Below are positions 6,797 through 14,568 of a DNA stretch of 15,080 nt, piece after piece. The notes below the pieces were generated by a model, which worked only from the letters and a program-made list of their open reading frames with translations, did not search any database and had not been told where the DNA came from. Position 1 is the first letter of the stretch. Each line of letters opens with the position of its first letter. Made by a program: the position numbers and the translations under genes. The stretch is from Terriglobales bacterium (GTDB lineage Bacteria; Acidobacteriota; Terriglobia; Terriglobales; Acidobacteriaceae): positions 1 to 15,080 of the forward strand of contig JASHXK010000032.1 in NCBI GenBank assembly GCA_030043575.1, in the 5' to 3' direction.

Positions 6797-6854
6797 GGCA
6801 TGTTCCGCTGTTAGTTTGAGGATCCTTACAGCCGCTACTGGCTGGCACTCTCGA

Positions 6855-8093
6855 ATGCACGCAGCCTTCGTCCTTCCACGGTCTTTTCCTTATCGCGGCG
6901 GATACGAAAATTCGCTGCTCGCGCTCGCCAAATACTTGGTGGCCCATGGCCATCGCGCCACCGTCTTCACTACCGTCGCTGATGATCTGGAATCCTTTTG
7001 GCTGCCCGGCTTCAAGACCTTTCCCCAGGAACAAATCACCGCTGACGGCGTTATCATCCGTCGATTCCCAATCTGCTACAACAAACTGCGCCGTCGCGCC
7101 ACACGCGTGTTGGGACTCGCCCCATATTGGCGATGGAAAGCGCAATATTGGCGGCCCTCGTTTCGGGTTCCAGGATTGCCAGAAGCCCTGCGCGAGGTCG
7201 ATGCTGATCTTTTCCATATCGGCCCGCTGCCCTACAACGGTTTGATGTACGCCGGACTTCACGCCGGCGAGTTGCGCGATCTGCCGGTGGTCGCGACGCC
7301 CTGCTCGCATCTGGGCGAACCCGGCAGCGATGAAGTCGTACAACATTATCTGCAGCCGCATCAAGTTGCCATGCTGCAGCGATGCCAGAAAGTTTTCTGC
7401 ATGACGCAGACCGAGCGCGATCGCCTGCAAAACTTGGGCATAGCCGCGGACAAACTTGCGATCACTCCTTTTGGAATCGATCTGCAGACGTCGCTCGGCG
7501 GCAATCCGGATTTTCTGCGTCAGCGCTACAACGTCGACGGAGCAGTCGTCCTACATCTTGGAATGAAGGCGTTCGACAAGGGGTCGCACACAGTGGTGGA
7601 AGCCATGAAGCTGGCCTGGGCGCGAGGTTCCAACGCTTGGCTGGTGATGGCAGGTCCCAGCCTCTCGACGTTCGACGACTTCATCGCGACCGCAGGCAAA
7701 GACTGTCCTCGACTGCTCAATCTTCCAACCTTCCCCGAGAACGAGAAGCGCGACTTACTGGCATCAGCCACCATCGTCGCCCAGCCTTCGCGAGTGGAAT
7801 CTCTCGGTCTGGTGCTGATCGAAGCCTGGGCTAACAAGAAGCCGGTGATTGCGGCTGACATCGCGGTTTCACGCGAGCTGATCACCAGTTGCACCGGCGG
7901 GATCACCGTTCCCTTCGGCAACGCAGCACAACTAGCCGCAGCCATCGAGAAGCTGCTGAGCGATCCCGGCGCGGGCCGGCGCTTGGGAACAGGCGGTTAT
8001 GCCAAAGCCGCGAATTATGATGGAGAGATCGCGTGGCGCCGCTACATGACTGAACTGGAGCCCGTTGTCGGCAAGTTGGAATTGCTGAGTTAG
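6855..8093 (+). CDS. GT4-family glycosyltransferase
   Basis: This 412-residue cytoplasmic or membrane-associated enzyme transfers a sugar from a nucleotide donor onto the growing glycan, retaining configuration (GT4, GT-B fold). The N-terminal domain opens MHAAFVLPRSFPYRGGYENSLL, with the glycine-rich acceptor-side loop. The C-terminal domain has the EX7E pair at E315 and E323 (VESLGLVLIEAWANKKPVIA), which binds the donor sugar nucleotide. ATG 6855 is chosen because the Rossmann strand begins there; a TTG at 6816 would add 13 unlike residues. Neither has a clear ribosome binding site. A membrane-protein gene follows after 14 bases. Sugar specificity cannot be read. Confidence 0.88.
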   Translation: MHAAFVLPRSFPYRGGYENSLLALAKYLVAHGHRATVFTTVADDLESFWLPGFKTFPQEQITADGVIIRRFPICYNKLRRRATRVLGLAPYWRWKAQYWRPSFRVPGLPEALREVDADLFHIGPLPYNGLMYAGLHAGELRDLPVVATPCSHLGEPGSDEVVQHYLQPHQVAMLQRCQKVFCMTQTERDRLQNLGIAADKLAITPFGIDLQTSLGGNPDFLRQRYNVDGAVVLHLGMKAFDKGSHTVVEAMKLAWARGSNAWLVMAGPSLSTFDDFIATAGKDCPRLLNLPTFPENEKRDLLASATIVAQPSRVESLGLVLIEAWANKKPVIAADIAVSRELITSCTGGITVPFGNAAQLAAAIEKLLSDPGAGRRLGTGGYAKAANYDGEIAWRRYMTELEPVVGKLELLS

Positions 8094-8107
8094 TACGCAA
8101 AGTACCC

Positions 8108-9232
8108 ATGCAATTCATCGATACCATTCACAGGTTCATCTACCGCTCGTCCCGGACTAAGCTGATCGCTGCCGTTCTCGCCATAAGCTTCGTCAAGACC
8201 GGCGTTTGGTACATTCCCAACTTCGACGGATGGAAGTCCATGCGACTCGATCCGTTTCATAATCCTTTTAGCGATCCCACGGCTCACTACCTCTTCTGGA
8301 ACTGGCTGGGGCCGTTTCTTGGCTGGCGGCTCAGAATTCAGAATGACCAGTTATTTCTGTATTTTCACGTGCTCTTCTCGTTGGCCTTTACGGCAACCTA
8401 CATTTGGTTAGCCTTCAAGACCTTTGAGGAGCGCGAAGCTCGCACTGCGCTGATCCTCTTCTTGGCGCTTCCAGTCTCCGCGACTGCCTACTTCTGGATC
8501 GGCATGGATTCGATAACCCTCGCACTGATGATGTTCATCCTGGCTGCGCATAAATGGCCGTCGATCTCGTTTCTGCTCGGCATTGCTCTCGGGATGCAGC
8601 ACGCCGAGCAAGGCGCCGTTGCCTTTGCCGCTGTCTTATTCGCGCTGGTGTGGTCCCAGTTCGTAAGGCCGCAGGAGTCATATTCCGTGCCGTGGGCCTT
8701 GGCTTCGCTACTGGGAGTGATCGCCGGAAGAATTGTCCTGATGCTTGTTTTTCACCACTACGGAGTTATCGTGAACTCCGGGCGCCCCTACTATCTGAGC
8801 CGCTACGGCGGAGTGTATGCGTCGATGTTCTGGTACCATTTTCAGTACGTCTTGTGGTCGGTGCTGGGTGTCGGTTGGATTGCCGTTGCCAGGTTCGTCG
8901 AACGCGGCAGAGCCGCTGTTCCGATGCTGGCCGCGCTCTGCTTAATGATGCTGATGCTGCCGGTGGTAGGCGATGAAACCAGGGTATTGGGGATTGTCAC
9001 CTTCCCGCTGCTTGCCGTCTACTTGCTCCTGAATCCTGAATTTCTGCAAAGCTTGAGCAGCAGATTCGTTTCCTGGGTTTTCGGCCTCTGGCTGCTGATT
9101 CCTCTGCCCTGGGCTTGGGGAGGACGACCTCTGGTTTCGATTTTTCCTTACAACATCGCCTATCTTCTGCATCGGCTTTTCGGTTGGTTTTCCGTGCCGG
9201 CGGATCAGGGCATGTGGCCATTTCTAAACTGA
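8108..9232 (+). CDS. Polytopic membrane protein of unrecognised family
   Basis: I do not recognise this 374-residue protein. It has roughly nine or ten hydrophobic segments (for example about 19-36, 82-103, 112-130, 133-146, 150-180, 193-215, 245-262, 270-286 and 292-308). A hydrophilic, aromatic first loop reads DPFHNPFSDPTAHYLFWNW, and a charged motif GDETRVLG (about 290-297) precedes a late helix. The size, topology and place between glycosyltransferase genes would fit a polymerase (Wzy-like) or a GT-C-type transferase using a lipid-linked sugar, but no diagnostic motif proves either. With an ABC exporter nearby a Wzy polymerase would be unusual, so a periplasmic glycan-modifying role is also possible. 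It is probably co-transcribed with both neighbours. Confidence 0.8.
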   Translation: MQFIDTIHRFIYRSSRTKLIAAVLAISFVKTGVWYIPNFDGWKSMRLDPFHNPFSDPTAHYLFWNWLGPFLGWRLRIQNDQLFLYFHVLFSLAFTATYIWLAFKTFEEREARTALILFLALPVSATAYFWIGMDSITLALMMFILAAHKWPSISFLLGIALGMQHAEQGAVAFAAVLFALVWSQFVRPQESYSVPWALASLLGVIAGRIVLMLVFHHYGVIVNSGRPYYLSRYGGVYASMFWYHFQYVLWSVLGVGWIAVARFVERGRAAVPMLAALCLMMLMLPVVGDETRVLGIVTFPLLAVYLLLNPEFLQSLSSRFVSWVFGLWLLIPLPWAWGGRPLVSIFPYNIAYLLHRLFGWFSVPADQGMWPFLN

Positions 9233-9266
9233 AGGGCAATTTCCTTTGAGCGGAACAGAGCAACCA

Positions 9267-11561
9267 ATGAAAGTTGCCATCATTACACCCGCGATTCACG
9301 ATCCCGAGCGACTCTTCGGCGCGGAGCGGCATTTTCTTGGCATGGTGCAGGCGTTCAAGCGTCAGGTCGAGGCCGACTGGATTCAAGTTCCTATCAGCGA
9401 GGCCAGCTTCGATACCATCTTGCGCGGTTACCTCGATTGCTACGACCTTGACCTGGCTTCGTATGATCTTGTCGTTTCCACCAAGGCTCCTACCTATGCG
9501 GCGCAGCATACGAACCATGTTTGCTGGCTGCTGCATCAGATCCGCGTCTTCTACGACCGCTTCGATGACGAATATGGAAAACTTCCGGCGCAGGCGCTGG
9601 TTCAGTTGCAATCGCAGCGGCAAACAACACAGCGCATGGATAACCTTGCGCTGCGACGCGTGGGCAAGATCTTTACCAATGGCCAGGAAACTGCGCGCCG
9701 GCTGAAACACTACAACGGACTTGACGCCGAAGTGCTCTACCCCCCGGTCTTCACGCAAGGACACTATTGCGAAGGCCAGCAGCATTTCCTGCTGCCGGGG
9801 CGTTTGCATCGTTGGAAAAGAGTCGATCTCGCTATTCGCGCGATGAAGCAATTCTCGACCGACATCCCATTGCTGATTGCGGGCGCCGGCGAGGACGAGC
9901 AGCAATTCCGCAAGCTCGCGGGCAATGATCCTCGCATTCAGTTCCTCGGCTTTGTCAGCGACGAAGAGATATTGCACCTCTATGCCAACGCGCTGGCCGT
10001 GCTCTTCGTTCCCAAGGAGGAAGATTTTGGCTACATCACCGTCGAGGCTATGCTGAGCCACAAACCGGTGATCGTCTGCAAGGATTCCGGCGAGCCTGCC
10101 TTGCTGGTGAATAATGGCCGCACCGGCTTTGTCGTTAATCCGGATCCGGCGGAAATCGCCGGTGCTATGGGTCTTCTGGCCGCCAATCACGAACTGGCCC
10201 GCGAAATGGGCGAACATGCGTATCAAAGTGCCCCATCGCAATCCTGGGATGATGTCGTGCAGCGATTGATCGAAGCGGGATCTTACACGCGGTCGAACGA
10301 AACGACGCCGGTCTCGGAGTGCTCTTTGGTCTCGCTGCTGGTGGCCGACAATCAAGTGCTCGACCCGCCAGTCGGCGGAGGCCGCATTCGCATTTACGAA
10401 CTCTATCGCCACCTCGCTCAGCTCGACTTCGACATCACCTACATTGGCGCTTATGACTGGCCCGGGCCGGCGTACCGCGATCAGGTGCTGGCGCCACATT
10501 TTCGCGAAATTGTCACTCCCTTGACCCAGCCGCACTTCGCGCGGGATCGACAGTATCAGCGCGCCACCGGCGGCAAAACGACCATTGACGTCACCATTCC
10601 TAAGCTGCTGAAATACTCGCCGCGTTTTCGGCGCATGGCCAGGGAGCATGGCCACCGCGTGGAAGCGGTCATCATCTCGCATCCCTGGGTCTATCCTTAT
10701 GTGCCGCGACGTCCCGAGCAGAAGCTGATTTACGACGCGCATAACTGCGAATACATCGTAAAGCGGCAGATCCTCAGCGACACTGCCGCCGGCAGAAAGC
10801 TGGTAGAAGAAGTCCGTGAGCTCGAGCAAGAGCTCTGCCGGGATGCCGACTTGATCTTCGCCTGTTCCGGCGACGACGCCGATCAATTCGTAAAGCTCTA
10901 CGGCGTCGGTCGCGACAAGATCATTCTCGTTCCCAATGGAGTTGACGTGGAAGCGATTCAGCCCGCCAGCCCGGCCGAACGCGAATGCGCGCGGCAGGAG
11001 TTGGGCTTGCCGGTTGACCATCCGGTGCTTGTCTTCATCGGTAGCGGCTACGCTCCCAACACCGAAGCGGCTGCCTTTCTGGTGAAAGAGGTCGCGCCGC
11101 GGCTGCCCAACTGCAGCATCGCCATCGCCGGCAGCGTTCGCGATTCCTACCGGGCTTCGCATCCGTCGCCTGCTCCCGAGAACGTCGTCTGGCTGGGCAT
11201 CGTGGAAGCGGATCGCCGCTTGTCTTTCTATCACGCGGCCGACATTGCGCTGAATCCCATGTTTTCCGGCTCCGGCACAAATCTGAAGATGCTCGACTAC
11301 TTTGCCGCCGGCCTGCCCGTCGTCTCGACTCCTGCGGGCGCTCGCGGATTGGAGCTGTCGGTTGATGATTGCATGGTCTGCGCTGCCGACCAATTCGTGG
11401 CAACTATTGAGGAGTTGCTCCATGATCCCGCGCAGTGCGATCGGCTCGGCGCAAACGCACGACAGCTTGCCGTCAATCGCTATGCCTGGTCGCTGATCGC
11501 CGCCCATGCTGCACCGGCCGTGCGTAACATTCTGCAGGGAGCGAACGCTCATGTTTCGTGA
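9267..11561 (+). CDS. Two-domain glycosyltransferase (GT4-GT4 fusion)
   Basis: The 764-residue protein carries two complete GT-B glycosyltransferase units, so it may add two successive sugars. Unit 1 (about 1-330) opens MKVAIITPAIHDPERLFGAERH and has LPGRLHRWKRVDLAI plus the EX7E pair E252/E260 (EDFGYITVE). Unit 2 (about 350-764) has PPVGGGRIRIYELYRHLAQLDF, YDAHNCEY and IGSGYAPNTEA. Its donor site is of the GSGTNLKMLDYFAAGLPVVST type (668-688), with Asp677 where Glu is usual, as seen in part of GT4. ATG 9267 is chosen over TTG 9246 because the first beta-strand starts there and GGAACAGAG lies upstream. The methyltransferase gene overlaps its end by 11 bases. Confidence 0.88.
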   Translation: MKVAIITPAIHDPERLFGAERHFLGMVQAFKRQVEADWIQVPISEASFDTILRGYLDCYDLDLASYDLVVSTKAPTYAAQHTNHVCWLLHQIRVFYDRFDDEYGKLPAQALVQLQSQRQTTQRMDNLALRRVGKIFTNGQETARRLKHYNGLDAEVLYPPVFTQGHYCEGQQHFLLPGRLHRWKRVDLAIRAMKQFSTDIPLLIAGAGEDEQQFRKLAGNDPRIQFLGFVSDEEILHLYANALAVLFVPKEEDFGYITVEAMLSHKPVIVCKDSGEPALLVNNGRTGFVVNPDPAEIAGAMGLLAANHELAREMGEHAYQSAPSQSWDDVVQRLIEAGSYTRSNETTPVSECSLVSLLVADNQVLDPPVGGGRIRIYELYRHLAQLDFDITYIGAYDWPGPAYRDQVLAPHFREIVTPLTQPHFARDRQYQRATGGKTTIDVTIPKLLKYSPRFRRMAREHGHRVEAVIISHPWVYPYVPRRPEQKLIYDAHNCEYIVKRQILSDTAAGRKLVEEVRELEQELCRDADLIFACSGDDADQFVKLYGVGRDKIILVPNGVDVEAIQPASPAERECARQELGLPVDHPVLVFIGSGYAPNTEAAAFLVKEVAPRLPNCSIAIAGSVRDSYRASHPSPAPENVVWLGIVEADRRLSFYHAADIALNPMFSGSGTNLKMLDYFAAGLPVVSTPAGARGLELSVDDCMVCAADQFVATIEELLHDPAQCDRLGANARQLAVNRYAWSLIAAHAAPAVRNILQGANAHVS

Positions 11562-12351
11562 AGGTCTGCTGCAATACTGGTGGATGCTGTATCGCCACTG
11601 CAAAACGCTGAATCAGCGGACTGATATCTTCCGCAATATCGAGGACTCGTTCGCTGCGAAACACGGCGACCAGCGCCTGGCCGCGGGCAATGTTTACGTC
11701 GATATCGGCAGCGGTTCGTCTCCGGTGCCGACCTTTCTCTATCAGCGCTGCCACGCCACCACCTACGCAACCGAGATGGACCGCACCTATCTCGACCGTC
11801 AGAAGAACTACATGCAAACATTGCGACTGGGCAAGCGCGACAGCTTCTTCGTACAGAAAGAAGACGCGACCCGGTTGAGCTTCGACGATCGTTCCGTCGA
11901 TCTCGTCACCGCCGTCTCCACCATCGAGCACATTCCGGGCGATGGCGATTCGCGCTCCATGGCCGAGTTCTCCCGCGTCCTGTGTGCTGGCGGAACGCTG
12001 GTGGTCACGGTCCCAACCGCTCCCGCCTACATCGAGAATCAGTCGACGTTCTACTACGCCGGCTTCGAGCGCCGTTACGATGCCGCAGCGCTCGAGAGCC
12101 GTTTGTATCGTCCAGAACTTCAGCTCATCGAGCAGTTGTATATGGTCCCGCCACCGCCGGAGTTTCTCGAGCAGTTTCAGCGGTCATTCGGCGCTTTTCT
12201 GCACGGCGAGAGCTGGAGCGATACCTGGTACAAGAATGGCTGGCACGATCGGTATCCTGATATCAGCATTCTTCTCAGCGTCGGGATGATTCGCCTTTCC
12301 CCCGACCCCGGCGGCTCGTTCGGAGCTTGCCTGGCATTCGAGAAGCAGTAG
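11551..12351 (+). CDS. Class I SAM-dependent methyltransferase
   Basis: This 266-residue protein has the Rossmann methyltransferase fold: motif I at about 49-58 (YVDIGSGSSP) binds S-adenosylmethionine. DATRLSFDDRSVDLVTAVSTIEHI (about 108-128) covers motifs II and III of the Methyltransf_11/25 type. The C-terminal part (about 180-250) with YMVPPPPEFLEQF is not familiar. By context it probably methylates a sugar or a chain end of the exported polysaccharide. ATG 11551 is chosen because CAGGGAG lies nine bases upstream and it sits inside the end of the previous gene (11-base overlap), implying coupling. A palindrome-flanked element follows directly after its stop. Confidence 0.85.
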   Translation: MFREGLLQYWWMLYRHCKTLNQRTDIFRNIEDSFAAKHGDQRLAAGNVYVDIGSGSSPVPTFLYQRCHATTYATEMDRTYLDRQKNYMQTLRLGKRDSFFVQKEDATRLSFDDRSVDLVTAVSTIEHIPGDGDSRSMAEFSRVLCAGGTLVVTVPTAPAYIENQSTFYYAGFERRYDAAALESRLYRPELQLIEQLYMVPPPPEFLEQFQRSFGAFLHGESWSDTWYKNGWHDRYPDISILLSVGMIRLSPDPGGSFGACLAFEKQ

Positions 12352-12358
12352 TATGGAC

Positions 12359-12504
12359 TAGTGGGTCGGTTGAATTCAGGCTTTGGCAGGTGCGCATGAT
12401 TCTTGTCATCCCGGGCGAGCCTCTTTTGCGAAGCGAGGGATCTTGGCGTGCCGATTCGCGCAGGTGCGCAAAAGACACGCATCCATATTCAAACTGACCC
12501 ACTA
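12359..12504. mobile_element. MITE-like element with terminal inverted repeats
   Basis: The left end TAGTGGGTCGGTTGAAT (12359-12375) and the right end ATTCAAACTGACCCACTA (12487-12504) are inverted repeats of each other with one substitution and one indel over about 17-18 bases. The enclosed 146 bp contain no gene. They include a GTCATCCCGGGCG repeat (12403-12442) and a direct repeat GCAGGTGCGCA (12386-12396 and 12460-12470). This is the layout of a small non-autonomous transposable element or a dispersed palindromic repeat. It begins seven bases after one gene's stop and ends 19 bases before the next gene's start, so any promoter there lies inside it. Confidence 0.6.
12403..12450. repeat. Dispersed repeat, GTCATCCCGGGCG type, copy 2
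   Basis: TTGTCATCCCGGGCGAG, then GCGAAGCGAGGGATCTTGGCG, repeats the frame seen at 6641-6697 with a shorter middle. GCCTCTTTTGCGAAGCGAGG (12419-12438) can fold as an imperfect hairpin. It lies inside the inverted-repeat element at 12359-12504. Confidence 0.55.
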
Positions 12505-12523
12505 CAGCTATGCTGGAGTTGTC

Positions 12524-13579
12524 TTGCGTTATCTGATGGTCTCAACCTATCCCCCGAAGCGCTGCGGCATCGGAGCCTATGCCGAGCAGAGCGTCGCTCA
12601 GTTGCGCGCACAGGGGCACGTTGTCGACATCGTCTCTCCTGACCTTCAGGGCAACGTCGATTTTGCTTGGGACTTGCACGGCGGCAAGAAGCTACTTCGT
12701 CTGTTTCGAATTTTGCCCTACTACGACCGGGTGGTCCTGCAGTATCACTGGGCCTTCTTCTATCGCAATCCTTATTTGCGCGCCCGCCGCTGGGAAACCC
12801 TGCAGACCACGCTTTGTTTCGTGCTGCTGTTTTTGCGCTGTCGCAAGCTGGAGGTCGTGGCCCACGAAATTCCCTACATCCCCGGCAAACAGGGCTGGCT
12901 GTACAAGTGGAAGTGGAAATTTGTGCCGCGGATCATCGTTCACACCCCTGCCGAGATTGCTCATTTCGAACAGCATTACAAGATCAGCCTGCTGAGATCG
13001 CGTGTCGAGGTTCGCACTCATCACGACGTCTTCCAAAAATTCTCTGTCCACACGCGAGAGACCGCGCGCGCAACTCTTGGCATCGCGCAGGGGAAGCTAA
13101 TTTTTCTCTGCATCGGCTTTATCCAAAGGCATAAAGGGTTTCACCGCGCGGTGCAGGCATTTTCGCGCGCAGGGTTGCGCGACGCGCAACTCTTCGTCGT
13201 GGGCTCGGCGCGCGTGCTGGACAGCGAGAACCTGAAGTATCTGGAGGAGCTACGGCGATTGGCTACGGCAACAACAGGCGTGCAATTGCAGGAGTCGTTT
13301 GTCAGCAACGAAGATTTTGATACTTGGATCACGGCAGCGGATTGGGTGGTGTTTCCCTATTCCGAAATATGGTCTTCCGGAGTGTTGGCTCGAACTCGGC
13401 TTCTGCAGCGCCCGGCAATTATTGCGGCAGTGGGCGGCCTGCCCGACCAGGCTGATGACAGTGACCTCCTGTTCGGCAGTGACGAAGAGCTGCTTTCTGC
13501 CTTACAAGCCGCCGATCGCGGTGCACGCGGCGATGTAGCGGCACGAGGCAAGCCGGTTTCGTTAGAATTGCCGAAGTAA
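12524..13579 (+). CDS. GT4-like glycosyltransferase with altered EX7E motif
   Basis: The 351-residue protein has a GT-B fold. The N-terminus RYLMVSTYPPKRCGIGAYAEQ is the standard acceptor-side loop, and GKLIFLCIGFIQRHKGFHRAV (about 188-208) starts the donor domain. The donor motif reads EIWSSGVLARTRLLQRPAIIAAVGGLPDQ: E281 is present but the second Glu of EX7E is Ala289. TTG 12524 is chosen: GGAG lies five bases ahead and the first strand starts at once. ATG 12536 is the alternative. The 47 codons further upstream read through the inverted-repeat element and are not coding. It probably extends the same glycan; activity is uncertain because of the substitution. Confidence 0.82.
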   Translation: MRYLMVSTYPPKRCGIGAYAEQSVAQLRAQGHVVDIVSPDLQGNVDFAWDLHGGKKLLRLFRILPYYDRVVLQYHWAFFYRNPYLRARRWETLQTTLCFVLLFLRCRKLEVVAHEIPYIPGKQGWLYKWKWKFVPRIIVHTPAEIAHFEQHYKISLLRSRVEVRTHHDVFQKFSVHTRETARATLGIAQGKLIFLCIGFIQRHKGFHRAVQAFSRAGLRDAQLFVVGSARVLDSENLKYLEELRRLATATTGVQLQESFVSNEDFDTWITAADWVVFPYSEIWSSGVLARTRLLQRPAIIAAVGGLPDQADDSDLLFGSDEELLSALQAADRGARGDVAARGKPVSLELPK

Positions 13580-13616
13580 ACAACCCATCGAATACAAGTC
13601 GAGCAAGGATATCTGC

Positions 13617-14315
13617 ATGGATGTGGTGAAGAACGCCTGGGAGATCCAGAGTGAGGAGCAAGCGCTTCTCGCGTTAGCCGGCCATGATACGCCCGAGGAG
13701 TTTGAGCGTGATCGCCGGTATCATGCCGGGGAAATTGCGCGGCTATGTTCCATCACCAAGGAGAGCCGTGGATTCGAGATCGGCAGCGGCGAAGGTACTG
13801 TCGCCAAAATCCTGGCCAGCCAATGCCTCTTCCTGGATTGCAACGACATCAGCAGCTCGTTCCTGGAGCGCGCGCGCACCAATTGCGCGCAGCATAAGAA
13901 CGTCGCGTTTCACAAGATTGAGTCTAACTACCTTGACTACCTGCCCGAGGCCAGCTACGACTTTGGCTATGCCCTACACGTTTTCATCCATTTCAATCCC
14001 TATGACATCTTCAACTATCTGCAATCGGTGAAGAGGCTTTTGAAGCCCGGCGCAAGATTTTTCTTCGATGCGTATACCCTTGGAGAACAGACGATTGCCT
14101 CGTTCCGCGAACATGCGGAGTTGTACCGTAAGGCGCCAGAGAGCATTCGTGGGTATCTGAACTTCAATCACCCGCGGCTGGTGCGGGCTATCGTCCAGGA
14201 GGTCGGGCTCGATTTGTCCGACAGCTCGGAGCTCTCGGAATCAGGATGGATGCGAGTGCTGGTTACCAAGAAGTCCGATGCTAAGGGCAAAATTATCTGG
14301 CCTTTTCGGCGGTAA
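13617..14315 (+). CDS. Class I SAM-dependent methyltransferase
   Basis: The 232-residue protein has motif I at 53-60 (FEIGSGEG), an acidic second-strand residue in LDCNDISSSFLERAR (about 73-87), and a motif-IV-like YDFGYALHVFIHF (about 113-125). VKRLLKPGARFFFDAYT (about 137-153) is the usual post-motif of sugar or small-molecule methyltransferases. The N-terminus MDVVKNAWEIQSEEQALLALAGHDTPEEFERD is a helical cap. AAGGAT lies seven to eight bases before the ATG. It follows the GT4 gene after 37 bases and is followed by a strong terminator, so it closes this transcript. By context it modifies the polysaccharide or its end sugar. Confidence 0.85.
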   Translation: MDVVKNAWEIQSEEQALLALAGHDTPEEFERDRRYHAGEIARLCSITKESRGFEIGSGEGTVAKILASQCLFLDCNDISSSFLERARTNCAQHKNVAFHKIESNYLDYLPEASYDFGYALHVFIHFNPYDIFNYLQSVKRLLKPGARFFFDAYTLGEQTIASFREHAELYRKAPESIRGYLNFNHPRLVRAIVQEVGLDLSDSSELSESGWMRVLVTKKSDAKGKIIWPFRR

Positions 14316-14360
14316 AGTGTCCATAGAACGGCCCATAGCGATTTAGTTTTGGGGTCAGCG

Positions 14361-14386
14361 GGTAGAGCGGGCCTTCAGGCCCGCGT
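14361..14386 (+). repeat. REP-like hairpin element, copy 2
   Basis: Same layout as 6730-6755: GGTAGAGC at the start, GCGT at the end. The stem is GCGGGCC (14367-14373) with GGCCCGC (14378-14384) around TTCA. The stem bases differ from the other copies but stay paired. Confidence 0.7.
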
Positions 14387-14408
14387 CTAGGCCGCGCCTC
14401 CGAATTAT

Positions 14409-14450
14409 AGGGTTTCAGCTCACTGCCCCGCATTGAGCTGAAACCCTTTC
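14409..14450 (+). terminator. Strong terminator hairpin, 14-bp perfect stem
   Basis: AGGGTTTCAGCTCA (14409-14422) and TGAGCTGAAACCCT (14434-14447) pair without a mismatch around an 11-base loop, and TTC follows. This is the strongest hairpin in the window. It lies 94 bases after the methyltransferase stop and should end the plus-strand transcript of the middle block. The T-run is short (TTTCTC), so a regulatory or repeat role is a second possibility. It sits between two oppositely oriented REP-like elements. Confidence 0.6.
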
Positions 14451-14467
14451 TCAAAAGGACATCGTTG

Positions 14468-14494
14468 ACGCAGCGCTGAAAGCGCTGCTCTACC
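14468..14494 (-). repeat. REP-like hairpin element, copy 3 (inverted)
   Basis: Read on the minus strand it begins GGTAGAGC and ends GCGT like the other two copies. The stem GCAGCGC/GCGCTGC surrounds TTTCA. With copy 2 it forms an inverted pair about 80 bases apart, like the paired REP units of enterobacterial BIMEs. Confidence 0.7.
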
Positions 14495-14568
14495 GGAGCT
14501 TCCCGATGCAGCGTTTCCGAAACCTGCTCTAGCCACATCTCGGGCGCTGCATAGGCTCTCATTAAAGT

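Noticed and set aside
8997..11603. 868-codon open frame on the minus strand
   Set aside because: It lies opposite the double GT4 gene, is low in recognisable motifs and rich in Arg/Gln/His as expected for an antisense frame in GC-rich DNA; the plus-strand protein has clear conserved motifs.
12383..12523. 47-codon N-terminal extension of the second GT4 gene from an upstream ATG
   Set aside because: These codons translate the inverted-repeat element and dispersed repeat; the glycosyltransferase fold begins only at about 12524.
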